In this document: positions 18,785 through 26,917 of the stretch, piece by piece
Position numbering within the stretch: the first letter of the stretch is position 1
Layout: each line of letters begins with the position of its first letter
Assembly (NCBI RefSeq): GCF_013280595.1
Contig: NZ_JAAATY010000005.1
Coordinates: 1-64,000 of the forward strand
Direction: 5' to 3'
DNA length: 64,000 nt
Source: Kibdelosporangium persicum
GTDB lineage: Bacteria > Actinomycetota > Actinomycetes > Mycobacteriales > Pseudonocardiaceae
Translations under genes and position numbers: made by a program
Notes under the pieces: model-generated
The model's database searches: none
The model's input: only the letters and a program-made list of their open reading frames with translations
Told to the model about the DNA's origin: nothing

Positions 18785-20314
18785 CTAAGCGAACTGTCCG
18801 CCGTGCCAGGCGAGACTGCGCCTTTGCACGACAAGCAGCAAGCGGTTCAACACATACCCGAGAGCACCGATCAGCACGATCCACGCCCACATCCCGGCGA
18901 GGTCGGAGTATCCCTGGGAATTGTTCAACTGGTAGCCGATCCCGTTGCTCGTCCCGACGAGTTCGGACAGCACCATCAGGATCAGCGCGATCGACAGGCT
19001 CAGCCGCAGGCCCGCGAAGATCTTCGGAGCGGCGGCGGGCAGCACGACACCGAGGATCCACGCCGCCTTCGACAGCCGGAACGCCCGCGCGGTCTCGGTT
19101 TTCGTCGCGTCGACGGACCGGGCGCCGTCCACGGCGTTGAGCAGGACCGGCCAGATCGCGCCGGTCACGATGGTGACCAGCTCGGTCTGCGGTCCGAGCG
19201 AGAACATCACCATGAACACCGGGACCAGCAGCGGCGGCGGGACCGAGCGGGCGAACGCCAGCAGCGCGCCGACGTAGTCCATCGCCGTGCCCGCCCGGCC
19301 GAGCGCGACGCCCAGGACGATGCCGAGCACCGAGGCGATCAGCCAGCCGCCCAGCAACATTCCCAGGCTGGGCAGGATGTCCCCGGTCAGCATCGCCGAC
19401 GAGAACCACAGATCACCGGCACGACCGGCGATCTGCGACGGCGGCGGGAAGTACGGATCCGCGACGGCACTGGCGATCGCCTGCCACGCCAGGAGAATCG
19501 CGGCGACGGCGACGCAACTGACCGCCAGTTGCCAGCGCCGCTTCGAGCCGCTGTCGTCGCCCGAAGCGCTCGACGCGGGCCAGCCCAGCCACCGGTTCTG
19601 CACACCGGCGAGCGAAGCGTTGATCAGCAGACCGAACAGCCCGGCGAGCACGGTGACCGCGAGCACGGTGTCCATCCGGCCCGCGCTCAGGCCGTGCACG
19701 TAGACGAACTGGCCGACGCCGATGCTGCCACCGAACAGGAACTCCGTCGCGACAATGGCGATCAGCGCGATCGACGCGGACAGCCGGACACCGGTCAGGA
19801 TGAACGGCGCCGCGCTCGGCAGGACCACCGCGGAGATCATCCGGCGCCGCGAGGTGCGGAACGCCCGTGCGGTCTCGACCATGTGACGGTCCACTTCGGC
19901 CACGGCGTAACTGGTGTTGAACAGGATCGGCCACACCGCGGCGAACGTCGCCAACGTGATCTTGGTCTGCGCGCCGACGCCGAGCAGCACGGTGATCAAC
20001 GGGATCAGCGCGACACCGGGCAACGGCCGCAGGAACTCGATCAGCGGCATGGTCGCGGCGCGGACGAACGGGATCCGGCCGATGGTCAGTCCGATCGGGA
20101 CGGCGATGACGATCGCCAGGCTCACCGCGATCAACCACGACAGCACGGTCGAGGCCACGTCGCCGGCGAACCTGTCTTCGCCGAACACAGTCAGACACCT
20201 GACCAGCACCTGTGACGGTGGCGGGATCAGGCCGGCGTCGAGGACGAACCGGCTGGCGGCTTCCCACAGCAGCAGGAAGCCCGCCAGGCCGATCAGCGAA
20301 CGCAGCAGCCGCAC
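18785..20314 (-). CDS. ABC transporter permease, two permease domains fused in one chain
   Basis: A 509-residue membrane protein made of two BPD-type inner-membrane domains (about 1-245 and 260-509), each with about six membrane spans. Each carries its own cytoplasmic coupling loop: ETARAFRTSRRRMISAVVLP in the first half and ETARAFRLSKAAWILGVVLP in the second. The SsuC/TauC-like permeases are usually homodimers of one such domain. It starts directly after the stop of the binding-protein gene (TGAGTG). No ABC ATPase gene is adjacent, so the ATPase must be supplied from elsewhere. Likely substrates by family are sulfonates, nitrate-like anions or thiamine precursors. Confidence 0.9.
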   Translation of the reverse strand: MRLLRSLIGLAGFLLLWEAASRFVLDAGLIPPPSQVLVRCLTVFGEDRFAGDVASTVLSWLIAVSLAIVIAVPIGLTIGRIPFVRAATMPLIEFLRPLPGVALIPLITVLLGVGAQTKITLATFAAVWPILFNTSYAVAEVDRHMVETARAFRTSRRRMISAVVLPSAAPFILTGVRLSASIALIAIVATEFLFGGSIGVGQFVYVHGLSAGRMDTVLAVTVLAGLFGLLINASLAGVQNRWLGWPASSASGDDSGSKRRWQLAVSCVAVAAILLAWQAIASAVADPYFPPPSQIAGRAGDLWFSSAMLTGDILPSLGMLLGGWLIASVLGIVLGVALGRAGTAMDYVGALLAFARSVPPPLLVPVFMVMFSLGPQTELVTIVTGAIWPVLLNAVDGARSVDATKTETARAFRLSKAAWILGVVLPAAAPKIFAGLRLSLSIALILMVLSELVGTSNGIGYQLNNSQGYSDLAGMWAWIVLIGALGYVLNRLLLVVQRRSLAWHGGQFA

Positions 20315-21331
20315 TCAGCTTCCCGGTGGGTTGTAGATGAAGGAGGAAGCCTGGATCCTCTCGGTCAGCTTGGACAGGTCGGGGTAGCTCTCCATCAGCG
20401 AGATGACCCGCTGCAACCGGGTGGCGTCCAGGGACGTCGGGAAGACACCGAGGTTGAGCAGCGGCACCGTGGCCTCGTCGACACCGGTCAGCTCGGGCAT
20501 CACCTGCGCGAGCTTGGCGCGGTCACCGGCGGCCTGCTGCGCCTTGGTCATCGCCCGCTGGAAGGCCGCGACGGTCTTGGGGTTCTCCTGGGCGAACTTC
20601 GACGGCGAGACGTACCCGCTCAGCGGCATGTCCTGGGTCGGCCCGGAGATCACCTTCAGCACGCGCTGCGCGCCGCTGTTCTTCTGCGCGGTCGTCATGA
20701 ACGGCTCGATCGCGATGCCCGCGTCGATCTGGCCGGTCTCGAGTGCCTTCGGGATGTTCGGGAACGCGACCGGGACATAGTTCACCTTGCTCGGGTCGGC
20801 GCCGTTGTCGCGCAACGTGGCGCGGAACAACAGGTCCGCGATGTTGCCCGCCGGCTGGTGAACACTGACCTTCTTGCCTTCGAAGTCCTTGGCTGACGCG
20901 ATCGTCAGGCCGGGACGGGCCAGCATCACCAGTGCTTCGGGGCTGCCCTGGTAGGCGTCCGCGACGATCTTGGCGTCCAGCGTTTTCGCGGAGGCGGCCT
21001 GGAAGTACGTCACGTAGTTCATCAGGCTGAAGTCGAGGTCGCCGTTGCTGAGCGCGGGCATGGTCTGCGAGGCCGACTGGAAGAGCTTGACCTCCGCGTT
21101 GAGCCCCTCCTCCTTGAAGAAGCCCAGTTTCTCGGCGACCTTGACCGGCGCGTCGTCGACCGACGCGATGATCCCGATGCGCACGTTGGGTTTCTCGACC
21201 TGCCCGTTTCCGCCGGACTCGTCACCTGACGAGCCGTCAAGGATGCCGCATCCGGCGGCGAGCAGGGTGGTGGCCACAGCGACTGCGGCGACTCTGAGCA
21301 CTCCGCCGGCAGGCTTACGAGCCGTAAACAT
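20315..21331 (-). CDS. ABC transporter substrate-binding lipoprotein, NMT1/SsuA type
   Basis: A 338-residue periplasmic-binding-protein-fold lipoprotein. The lipobox LAAGC is within the first 30 residues. The mature part shows the NMT1/THI5-like pattern: VRIGIIASVDDAPVKVAEKLGFFKEEGLN, then NGDLDFSLMNYV, then KKVSVHQPAGN. It binds the substrate outside the membrane and hands it to the fused permease encoded next. The ATG at 21331 has GGAGG 5 nt upstream. The ligand class (aliphatic sulfonate, pyrimidine or similar) cannot be told apart from sequence. Confidence 0.9.
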   Translation of the reverse strand: MFTARKPAGGVLRVAAVAVATTLLAAGCGILDGSSGDESGGNGQVEKPNVRIGIIASVDDAPVKVAEKLGFFKEEGLNAEVKLFQSASQTMPALSNGDLDFSLMNYVTYFQAASAKTLDAKIVADAYQGSPEALVMLARPGLTIASAKDFEGKKVSVHQPAGNIADLLFRATLRDNGADPSKVNYVPVAFPNIPKALETGQIDAGIAIEPFMTTAQKNSGAQRVLKVISGPTQDMPLSGYVSPSKFAQENPKTVAAFQRAMTKAQQAAGDRAKLAQVMPELTGVDEATVPLLNLGVFPTSLDATRLQRVISLMESYPDLSKLTERIQASSFIYNPPGS

Positions 21332-21721
21332 TCGATCCTCCGAAGATCCGACCTGTGAAGGCGGCTCAATATAGGCCGAACGAGGTGGATCTTGGCCACT
21401 CGCGAACCCCAACCTCAAGAAAAAAACATGCAAATAGACTGAACGGACCAGCAGGTCAGCGAGCACTGTTGATCCATTCAGGTGTCTCATGCCACGAATG
21501 TCACAATTAGGCATCACCCAGCGTGAGCCCCATTGTGGTGATCGTCACCCACGGAAGGTGACGAACCGGAGAATCACCCACCAACAGCGCATGATGCGGT
21601 ATAGAACGGCACCCGCGTTGATCACTCACCGGCACCGCATGTATGCCCCGAATTCGGCCCGGCCAAACCGCACGAACGGTCCGTTCGCGAATCCGGTTGT
21701 CCACAACCGCCCAGTAACCCT

Positions 21722-21748
21722 TTGACCAGGGCTTATCCCGGCTAGAAT
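21722..21748 (+). promoter_or_regulatory. Candidate housekeeping-type promoter
   Basis: A -35-like TTGACC (21722-21727) and a -10-like TAGAAT (21743-21748) are separated by 15 bp (16 bp if TTTGAC is used). It points rightward into about 190 bp that have no convincing coding frame. The preceding 21332-21720 holds the binding-protein promoter region and otherwise no gene I can support. Confidence 0.45.
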
Positions 21749-21754
21749 GGAAGC

Positions 21755-21980
21755 GGGGCCGGCCCCCGGGACGGGTGGGGGGTGTCTCCCTACCGGTGAG
21801 GTGGCTCCCGGGCGGGGGATTCGCTGGGGCGGTTCCCCGGGCCGGGGGCCGTATTTCGGGATCACCTGCGGGTTCGTTCGCATGCCAGGCGCGCTATGTT
21901 GCCACGGCGTTTGCCGAATTCGGCTGCCGGTGAAAACCACGGCGATGCGGCGCCAGAGGCCTCTGGCGCCGCATCGCCGT
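21755..21980 (+). ncRNA. Candidate structured non-coding RNA
   Basis: Between a housekeeping-like promoter and a strong hairpin lies about 225 nt with extensive self-complementarity. CGGCCCCCGG (21760-21769) pairs with CCGGGGGCCG (21842-21851), and an inner GGGG/CCCC hairpin lies at about 21826-21838. No rightward reading frame of plausible composition begins with a ribosome-binding site. The layout (strong promoter, long paired region, terminator) resembles genes for 6S-like regulatory RNAs, but I cannot assign it to a known family. Antisense leader or attenuator roles are also possible. Confidence 0.35.
21939..21980. terminator. 42-bp perfect palindrome, bidirectional terminator
   Basis: The sequence 21939-21980 is identical to its reverse complement, with GCGGCGCCAGAGG at its heart and no spacer. 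It lies 3 bp beyond the stop of the VWA gene on the minus strand and at the end of the candidate RNA on the plus strand. Confidence 0.75.
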
Positions 21981-21983
21981 ACG

Positions 21984-23930
21984 TCAGCGCTGCCGGTTGC
22001 GCAGGTAGTCGCTGACCACGGCGGCACCGAGGCCGTCGAGGTCCGGCGCCACCACCCGGCCGCCGCTGCGGCGGGCCATGATGTCGACGAAGGCCTTCAG
22101 GCGCTCGTCCTCGCCCAGCATGAACACCGAGACCGACGCACCAAGCCGGGCCAGTCTGTCCACTTCGGCCAGGGTGAGGCGCAGCGTCCGGGGCAGCGGC
22201 GGGTAGTTGAACTCCGCTTCCCCGTCCGTTTCCAGGTGGGCCGTCGGTTCTCCGTCGGTCACCACGATCACCACGGGCTGCGCGTCCGGGTGCCTGCGGA
22301 TGTGCCTGCCCGCCAGCAGCAGCGCGTGGTGCAGGTTGGTTCCCTGCTCCCACACGCCTTCCAGTGCCGTCAGCTCCGCGATGTCCACTTTGGACGCATG
22401 TCGGCCGAACGTGATCAGCTCGAGGGCGTCGCCGCGGAACCTGGTCTTCACCAGGTGGTGCAGGGCCAGAGCCGTTCGCTTCATCGGCAGCCAGCGGCCG
22501 TCCTGGACCATCGACCACGAGGTGTCCACGCACAACGCGACCGCGGCACGGGCGCGTTGCTCGGTCTCGATCACCTCGACGTCCTTGACGTCCAAAGTGA
22601 CCGTTCCGCCGGAGGAAGAAGCCGTGCGCAACACGGCATTGCGCACAGTCCGGGAGACCTCCCACGGCTCGGTGTCGCCGAACTGCCACGGGCGTGACGA
22701 GCCCGTGGGTTCTCCCGCGGCACCGGCACGGGCGGTGTCACGTTCGCCACGCCGCGACGACAGCGACTTCACGACGTCCTTCAAGGCTGTCTCGCCCAAA
22801 CGCCGCATCGCCTTGGGGGACAACCGCAAACTGCCGTCCGCGGCACGCTCCAGCAGGCCTTGGTCCCGCAACGCCCGCTCCAGCTCGGACAGGCGGCGGG
22901 CATCCACCGCCGCCTCCGGGCCCAGCTGGCGTTCCAGGGCCTCCAGGTCGATGTCCTCCAGGCGCGCACCGGGATACGCCTGGCCCAGCTGCTCGGCCAA
23001 CGCGTCCATCTCGGCCAGGTCCTGCATGGCCTGCACGCCTTCGCCCATGCCGTACGGGTTCTGGCCACGGAAACGGCCGCTGGAGGTCCAGTCCTCCCCC
23101 GGCCGCAACGCCTGCAGGTGCGCGTCCAGCTTGCTGACCTCGTTGGCCAGCCGGGGATCGCCGAACGCCTGCTGGATCAGCGAACTGAGCTCGGCCCGCT
23201 GTTCGGCCGACATCGAGTTCATCATCCGCTGGGCCGCCGCGGCACGCGCCGCCAGCGCGTCGATGAGTTCCTCGACGTTGCGCGGGTTCTCCGGGAAGAA
23301 CTCGCCGTGCTTGCGCATGAACTCCTCGAACCGCTGGTGAGTGTCCGCGTCACCGCGCGCGTGCGACGCCAGCAGGTCGTTGAGGTCCGACATCATCTCC
23401 CGGACCCGCTCGACGTCCTGCGGCGTGGCGTTCTGCAACGCCTGCTTCATGCCGCGGAACCGGGACTCCATCAGCTCCTGGCCGAGCAGGTCCTGGATCT
23501 TCTGGTACGCCTCCCTCGCCTGTGTGGACTGCCAGTCGTAGTTCGCCAGTTCCCGTACGGCCGCCGCGGTTCCCGACGGCAACGCGTCCAGTTGCGCCTC
23601 CCGGAACCGCGCGTCGTCCGACGGATCCGGGAACAGGTGCCTGCGCTCGGCCTCCAGCGCCTCGTCCAGCAGGCGCCGGACTTCCTGCAACGTCCCGTCA
23701 AGGCGGTGACGGCGTTGCATCCGGGCGCGTTGCTGCCACAGCCGGCGCGTCATGTCGTCGAGGCCACGGGTGCCTCGGACTCCTTGGCGCAGCAGCTCTT
23801 CCAGTGCGGCCCGGGGCGACGAGCCGTCCATCACGTCCCGGCCGATCTGGTCAAGCGCGGCCCGCAGGTCCACTGGTGGCGCCAGCGGATCAGGCCCGTC
23901 ATGCCAAGGGCGGTACGCGAAGTTGCTCAT
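21984..23930 (-). CDS. VWA-domain protein partner of MoxR ATPase
   Basis: A 648-residue cytosolic protein. A long helical N-terminal region (1-430) rich in Arg, Glu and Ala leads to a C-terminal von Willebrand A domain whose metal site begins CVDTSWSMV (DxSxS-type MIDAS, about 475-483), with a later VTDGEPT loop. It pairs with the AAA ATPase gene just upstream on the same strand, as in the mycobacterial Rv0959/Rv0958 pair and in magnesium-chelatase-like complexes. By analogy it may recruit substrates to the ATPase. The ATG at 23930 is chosen since the SNFAYRPW start is family-like. Substrate unknown. Confidence 0.85.
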   Translation of the reverse strand: MSNFAYRPWHDGPDPLAPPVDLRAALDQIGRDVMDGSSPRAALEELLRQGVRGTRGLDDMTRRLWQQRARMQRRHRLDGTLQEVRRLLDEALEAERRHLFPDPSDDARFREAQLDALPSGTAAAVRELANYDWQSTQAREAYQKIQDLLGQELMESRFRGMKQALQNATPQDVERVREMMSDLNDLLASHARGDADTHQRFEEFMRKHGEFFPENPRNVEELIDALAARAAAAQRMMNSMSAEQRAELSSLIQQAFGDPRLANEVSKLDAHLQALRPGEDWTSSGRFRGQNPYGMGEGVQAMQDLAEMDALAEQLGQAYPGARLEDIDLEALERQLGPEAAVDARRLSELERALRDQGLLERAADGSLRLSPKAMRRLGETALKDVVKSLSSRRGERDTARAGAAGEPTGSSRPWQFGDTEPWEVSRTVRNAVLRTASSSGGTVTLDVKDVEVIETEQRARAAVALCVDTSWSMVQDGRWLPMKRTALALHHLVKTRFRGDALELITFGRHASKVDIAELTALEGVWEQGTNLHHALLLAGRHIRRHPDAQPVVIVVTDGEPTAHLETDGEAEFNYPPLPRTLRLTLAEVDRLARLGASVSVFMLGEDERLKAFVDIMARRSGGRVVAPDLDGLGAAVVSDYLRNRQR

Positions 23931-24003
23931 GTCTGCTTCCCGCCGTGCCCATTTCGCGTGACATGAGCAGAGCACTGTGCCGATGATTCGCTCGCGAGCT
24001 CGC

Positions 24004-25395
24004 TCATGCGCCGTACACCGCCGTGCCGTCCTCAGCGTCCTTGGCCAGTCTGCGCGACAGGTACAACTGCTCCAACGCCAGCTCCACGGCCGACGCGATG
24101 CGGCCCGCGGAGTCCGTGGGCTTCACGCCGGCACGTTCGGCGACCTCGTGCAGAACAGGCAGTTCCGGCAACGCGTTCAGCACCTCGGACGCCGGTACGC
24201 GCTCGCCTGTGGTGACGATCCGGCCTTCGCCGATCGCGTCCTCCAACGGAGTCAGGTCCAGCCCGGCGAAGAGGGACCGGGTCGTCTCGGCGATCGACAT
24301 CCGCAGCAGGTGCGTCAGGTGCTCGCTCTCGCGCCCTTCCTCGCCCGCCTCGAACTCCAGCTTGCCCCGCAGCACGTCCGGGATCGCGTCGAGGTCGACG
24401 GGCCGGGCGACGGCCGGGTCCTCGTTGGTCAGCGCGGCCCGCCTGAGCGCGGCCGCGGCCAGCGTTTCCGCCGCCGCGACGGCGAACCGCGCGGACACGC
24501 CGGAACGCTGGTCGATCGCCGCCGACTCACGCAGGTTGCGCACGAACCGGGCGACGACCTCGATCAACGCGTCGGGCACCTCGGCCACCAGGCCGGACTC
24601 CTGGCGGACCAGGTTGATCTCGTCCTCGACGTCCAGCGGGTAGTGCGTGCGCACCTCGGCGCCGAACCGGTCCTTCAGCGGCGTGATGATGCGGCCACGG
24701 TTGGTGTAGTCCTCGGGGTTCGCGGTCGCGACGAGCAGCACGTCCAGCGGCAGCCGCATGGTGTAGCCGCGGATCTGGATGTCCCGCTCCTCCATCACGT
24801 TGAGCAGGCCGACCTGGATGCGTTCGGCCAGGTCCGGCAGCTCGTTGACCGCGATGATGCCGCGGTGGGCGCGCGGCACGAGTCCGAAGTGGATGGTCTC
24901 GGGATCGCCCAGGCTGCGGCCCTGCGCGACCTTCACCGGGTCGACGTCGCCGATCAGGTCACCGACGGACGTGTCCGGCGTGGCCAGCTTCTCGGCGTAC
25001 CGCTCGGACCGGTGCCGCCAGGCGACCGGCAGGTCGTCGCCGAGCTCGGCGGCCCGGCGCCGGGACTCGGAGGTGATCGGCTCGTACGGGTGCTCACCCA
25101 GTTCGGAGCCTTCGATCACCGGGGTCCACTCGTCGAGCAGGCCCACGATCGTGCGCAGCAGGCGGGTCTTGCCCTGGCCGCGCTCCCCCAGCAGAACGAT
25201 GTCGTGCCCGGCCAGCAGCGCCCGCTCCAGCTGCGGCAGGACAGTACGGTCAAAACCGACAATTCCCGGCCAGGGATCGCCACCCGCTCGCAGAATCGCC
25301 AGCAAGTTGTCCCTGATCTCGGCTTTCACGCCACGCTGCTGATGGCCGGCGGCCTTCAGCTCGCCGACCGTGCGTGGCTGGTTTCCACGATTCAC
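24004..25395 (-). CDS. MoxR/magnesium-chelatase-like AAA+ ATPase
   Basis: A 463-residue ATPase. The Walker A loop is GERGQGKT (about 72-79). The Walker B region reads IIAVNELPDL, with Asn-Glu in place of the usual Asp-Glu. Sensor 1 is in LLVATANPEDYTNRGRI and an arginine-finger region follows. A helical lid and a C-terminal tail complete it. It should work with the VWA protein encoded 73 bp downstream. The GTG at 25395 is preferred because a TTG at 25431 would overlap the upstream TetR gene. Family relatives remodel or insert cofactors into protein targets; the target here is unknown. Confidence 0.85.
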   Translation of the reverse strand: MNRGNQPRTVGELKAAGHQQRGVKAEIRDNLLAILRAGGDPWPGIVGFDRTVLPQLERALLAGHDIVLLGERGQGKTRLLRTIVGLLDEWTPVIEGSELGEHPYEPITSESRRRAAELGDDLPVAWRHRSERYAEKLATPDTSVGDLIGDVDPVKVAQGRSLGDPETIHFGLVPRAHRGIIAVNELPDLAERIQVGLLNVMEERDIQIRGYTMRLPLDVLLVATANPEDYTNRGRIITPLKDRFGAEVRTHYPLDVEDEINLVRQESGLVAEVPDALIEVVARFVRNLRESAAIDQRSGVSARFAVAAAETLAAAALRRAALTNEDPAVARPVDLDAIPDVLRGKLEFEAGEEGRESEHLTHLLRMSIAETTRSLFAGLDLTPLEDAIGEGRIVTTGERVPASEVLNALPELPVLHEVAERAGVKPTDSAGRIASAVELALEQLYLSRRLAKDAEDGTAVYGA

Positions 25396-25405
25396 CTCAT
25401 TGACG

Positions 25406-26041
25406 CTACGTCGGATCTCCGGATGCGCCAACGTGGAGTAGCTCCGGGGTGCGGCGGCCGGAGGACTTCAGCAGGTCCAGTGTCGTGTCCAGGGCCGCTT
25501 CCAGGTGGTCGGCCCGGCCCGTGGACAGCAGCACCGCCACGCCGCCCTGGACGGCGGCGATCAGCGAGGCCGCGGTCCGGTCGGCGTCGAGCCCGGGATC
25601 GATCTCGCCGATCCGCTGCATCGCGGCCACACCCGCCCGCAGGCGTTCCTGCCACCGCTCAAGCAGCTGCGCGGTCAACGCCTGTGCCGCCGGGGTCTTG
25701 CGGCCCAGTTCGGTGATCAGCACGCCGAGCGGGCAGTGCACGCCCAGTGTGCGGTACCGCTCGACCACCCGATCACGCCAGTTGTGCCACGCCTCCCACG
25801 AGGTCAGCGCGCTCAGGAACGGCTCCTGGTCGCTCAGCACCCGCTCCGCCTCGTAGGCCGCGACGGCGAGCAGCAGTTCCTCTTTCCCGCCGGGGAAGTA
25901 GTGGAAGATCTGGCTCTTGCTGGTCGAGGTCCGCGCGCGGACGTCGTCGAGGGTGGTCGCGGCGGCGCCGCGCTCGCGTACCTCCGCCGAGGTGCCCTCG
26001 ATGATCCGCTGCCGGGTCGCCGCTCCCTTGGCCGTCAGCAT
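25406..26041 (-). CDS. TetR-family regulator
   Basis: A 211-residue regulator. The helix-turn-helix TTLDDVRARTSTSKSQIFHYFPG is at about residues 29-51, followed by a C-terminal domain resembling the LmrA/YxaF-type TetR group (CPLGVLITELGRKTPAAQ). The ATG at 26041 lies next to a GGACC/GGTCC palindrome (26058-26073). It is upstream of the MoxR gene by 10 bp and could be co-transcribed with it, although the divergent gene at 26123 is an equally likely target. Confidence 0.86.
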   Translation of the reverse strand: MLTAKGAATRQRIIEGTSAEVRERGAAATTLDDVRARTSTSKSQIFHYFPGGKEELLLAVAAYEAERVLSDQEPFLSALTSWEAWHNWRDRVVERYRTLGVHCPLGVLITELGRKTPAAQALTAQLLERWQERLRAGVAAMQRIGEIDPGLDADRTAASLIAAVQGGVAVLLSTGRADHLEAALDTTLDLLKSSGRRTPELLHVGASGDPT

Positions 26042-26057
26042 GGCACCCACTTCCTTC

Positions 26058-26073
26058 TGGACCTTGCGGTCCA
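26058..26073. promoter_or_regulatory. Candidate TetR operator
   Basis: TGGACCTTGCGGTCCA has perfect 6-bp arms with a TTGC centre, between the TetR start (26041) and the divergent gene (26123). Confidence 0.45.
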
Positions 26074-26122
26074 CTTTACCTCCGTGGGATCGCCGATACT
26101 TGCCGGCAGTACGCTTCCAAGC

Positions 26123-26917
26123 GTGCCATTCCCAAGTGCCACGTTCGCTGTGTGGGGCTCCGCCTGGTTGCACGGGGTCGCAGCGCCCGACGACGCGCTC
26201 GACGCACTCGCTGTCTGGGCCGAGATGCACGAGGTCGTCGCGGACGACGAAGGAACCGCCACAGCGCTGGAGTTGCCCGCCCGGGACGAGCGCGCCGGGC
26301 AACTGGCCGCATTGCTCGCCGCCCTGCGCAAAGCGGGCGCCACGACGGCACGGCTGGTGATCCCTGTGCCGGGTGACGTCCGTGGCCTTGGCGGGTCGAC
26401 CACGCTGGCCACGGCGGCGCTGAGAACCAGCCAAGCGGTGGTGCTGCCGGAGGCCGGCGTCGGCATCGTGCCCGAGACGGTCGCCGACCAGGTGATCCGG
26501 TGGACGGTGTTCGACCTGCCGACCGTCACGCCGGCCGAGCACACGCCGTTGGGCGAGGCCGACCACAACCTGTCGACCGCGATGCGGGAGGCGGCCGGGA
26601 CGTTGGCGTCGCTGGATCTCACGAGCAACAGGCCGGGAGTGCGGCACGAGATCAAGGAACGCGTCGCGGTCAGCGCACGCGCACGGTGGCCGATCGGCAT
26701 GCCGCAGAAGGCACTGCGCGTGTTGCAGCGCGCCGCCGAGGTCGCCGCGATCCTGGAAGTGGCCGCTGAGGACGATCCCGGCGGCGCGCTGTCGTCCTCC
26801 GCCGCGCTACGACGCTCCGAAGCTCTCCGCCCGCTTGCCGACGCCGTCCGCTTCGCTCGGTGCGCCGCCGTTGACGAGGCCGTCCGGGTTCTCTCCGACC
26901 ACGCCGGCCGGCACTGA
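26123..26917 (+). CDS. Conserved actinobacterial protein of unknown function
   Basis: A 264-residue soluble protein that I do not assign to a named family. It begins VPFPSATFAVWGSAWLHG, is mostly Ala/Leu/Val-rich with alternating helices and strands, has no signal peptide or membrane span, and contains an ADHNLSTAMREAAGTLASLDL helix near the middle. The GTG at 26123 is the first start after the TetR operator region. Its last 111 bp overlap the 3' end of the convergent sugar kinase gene, an unusually long tail-to-tail overlap. Codon composition in this frame is normal for the window, which supports a real gene. Confidence 0.7.
   Translation: MPFPSATFAVWGSAWLHGVAAPDDALDALAVWAEMHEVVADDEGTATALELPARDERAGQLAALLAALRKAGATTARLVIPVPGDVRGLGGSTTLATAALRTSQAVVLPEAGVGIVPETVADQVIRWTVFDLPTVTPAEHTPLGEADHNLSTAMREAAGTLASLDLTSNRPGVRHEIKERVAVSARARWPIGMPQKALRVLQRAAEVAAILEVAAEDDPGGALSSSAALRRSEALRPLADAVRFARCAAVDEAVRVLSDHAGRH

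Noticed and set aside
21489-21725. A 78-codon plus-strand frame in the 21.3-21.7 kb gap
   Set aside because: It lacks a ribosome-binding site and GC-rich third positions, and its product has no recognisable pattern, so I treat it as non-coding.
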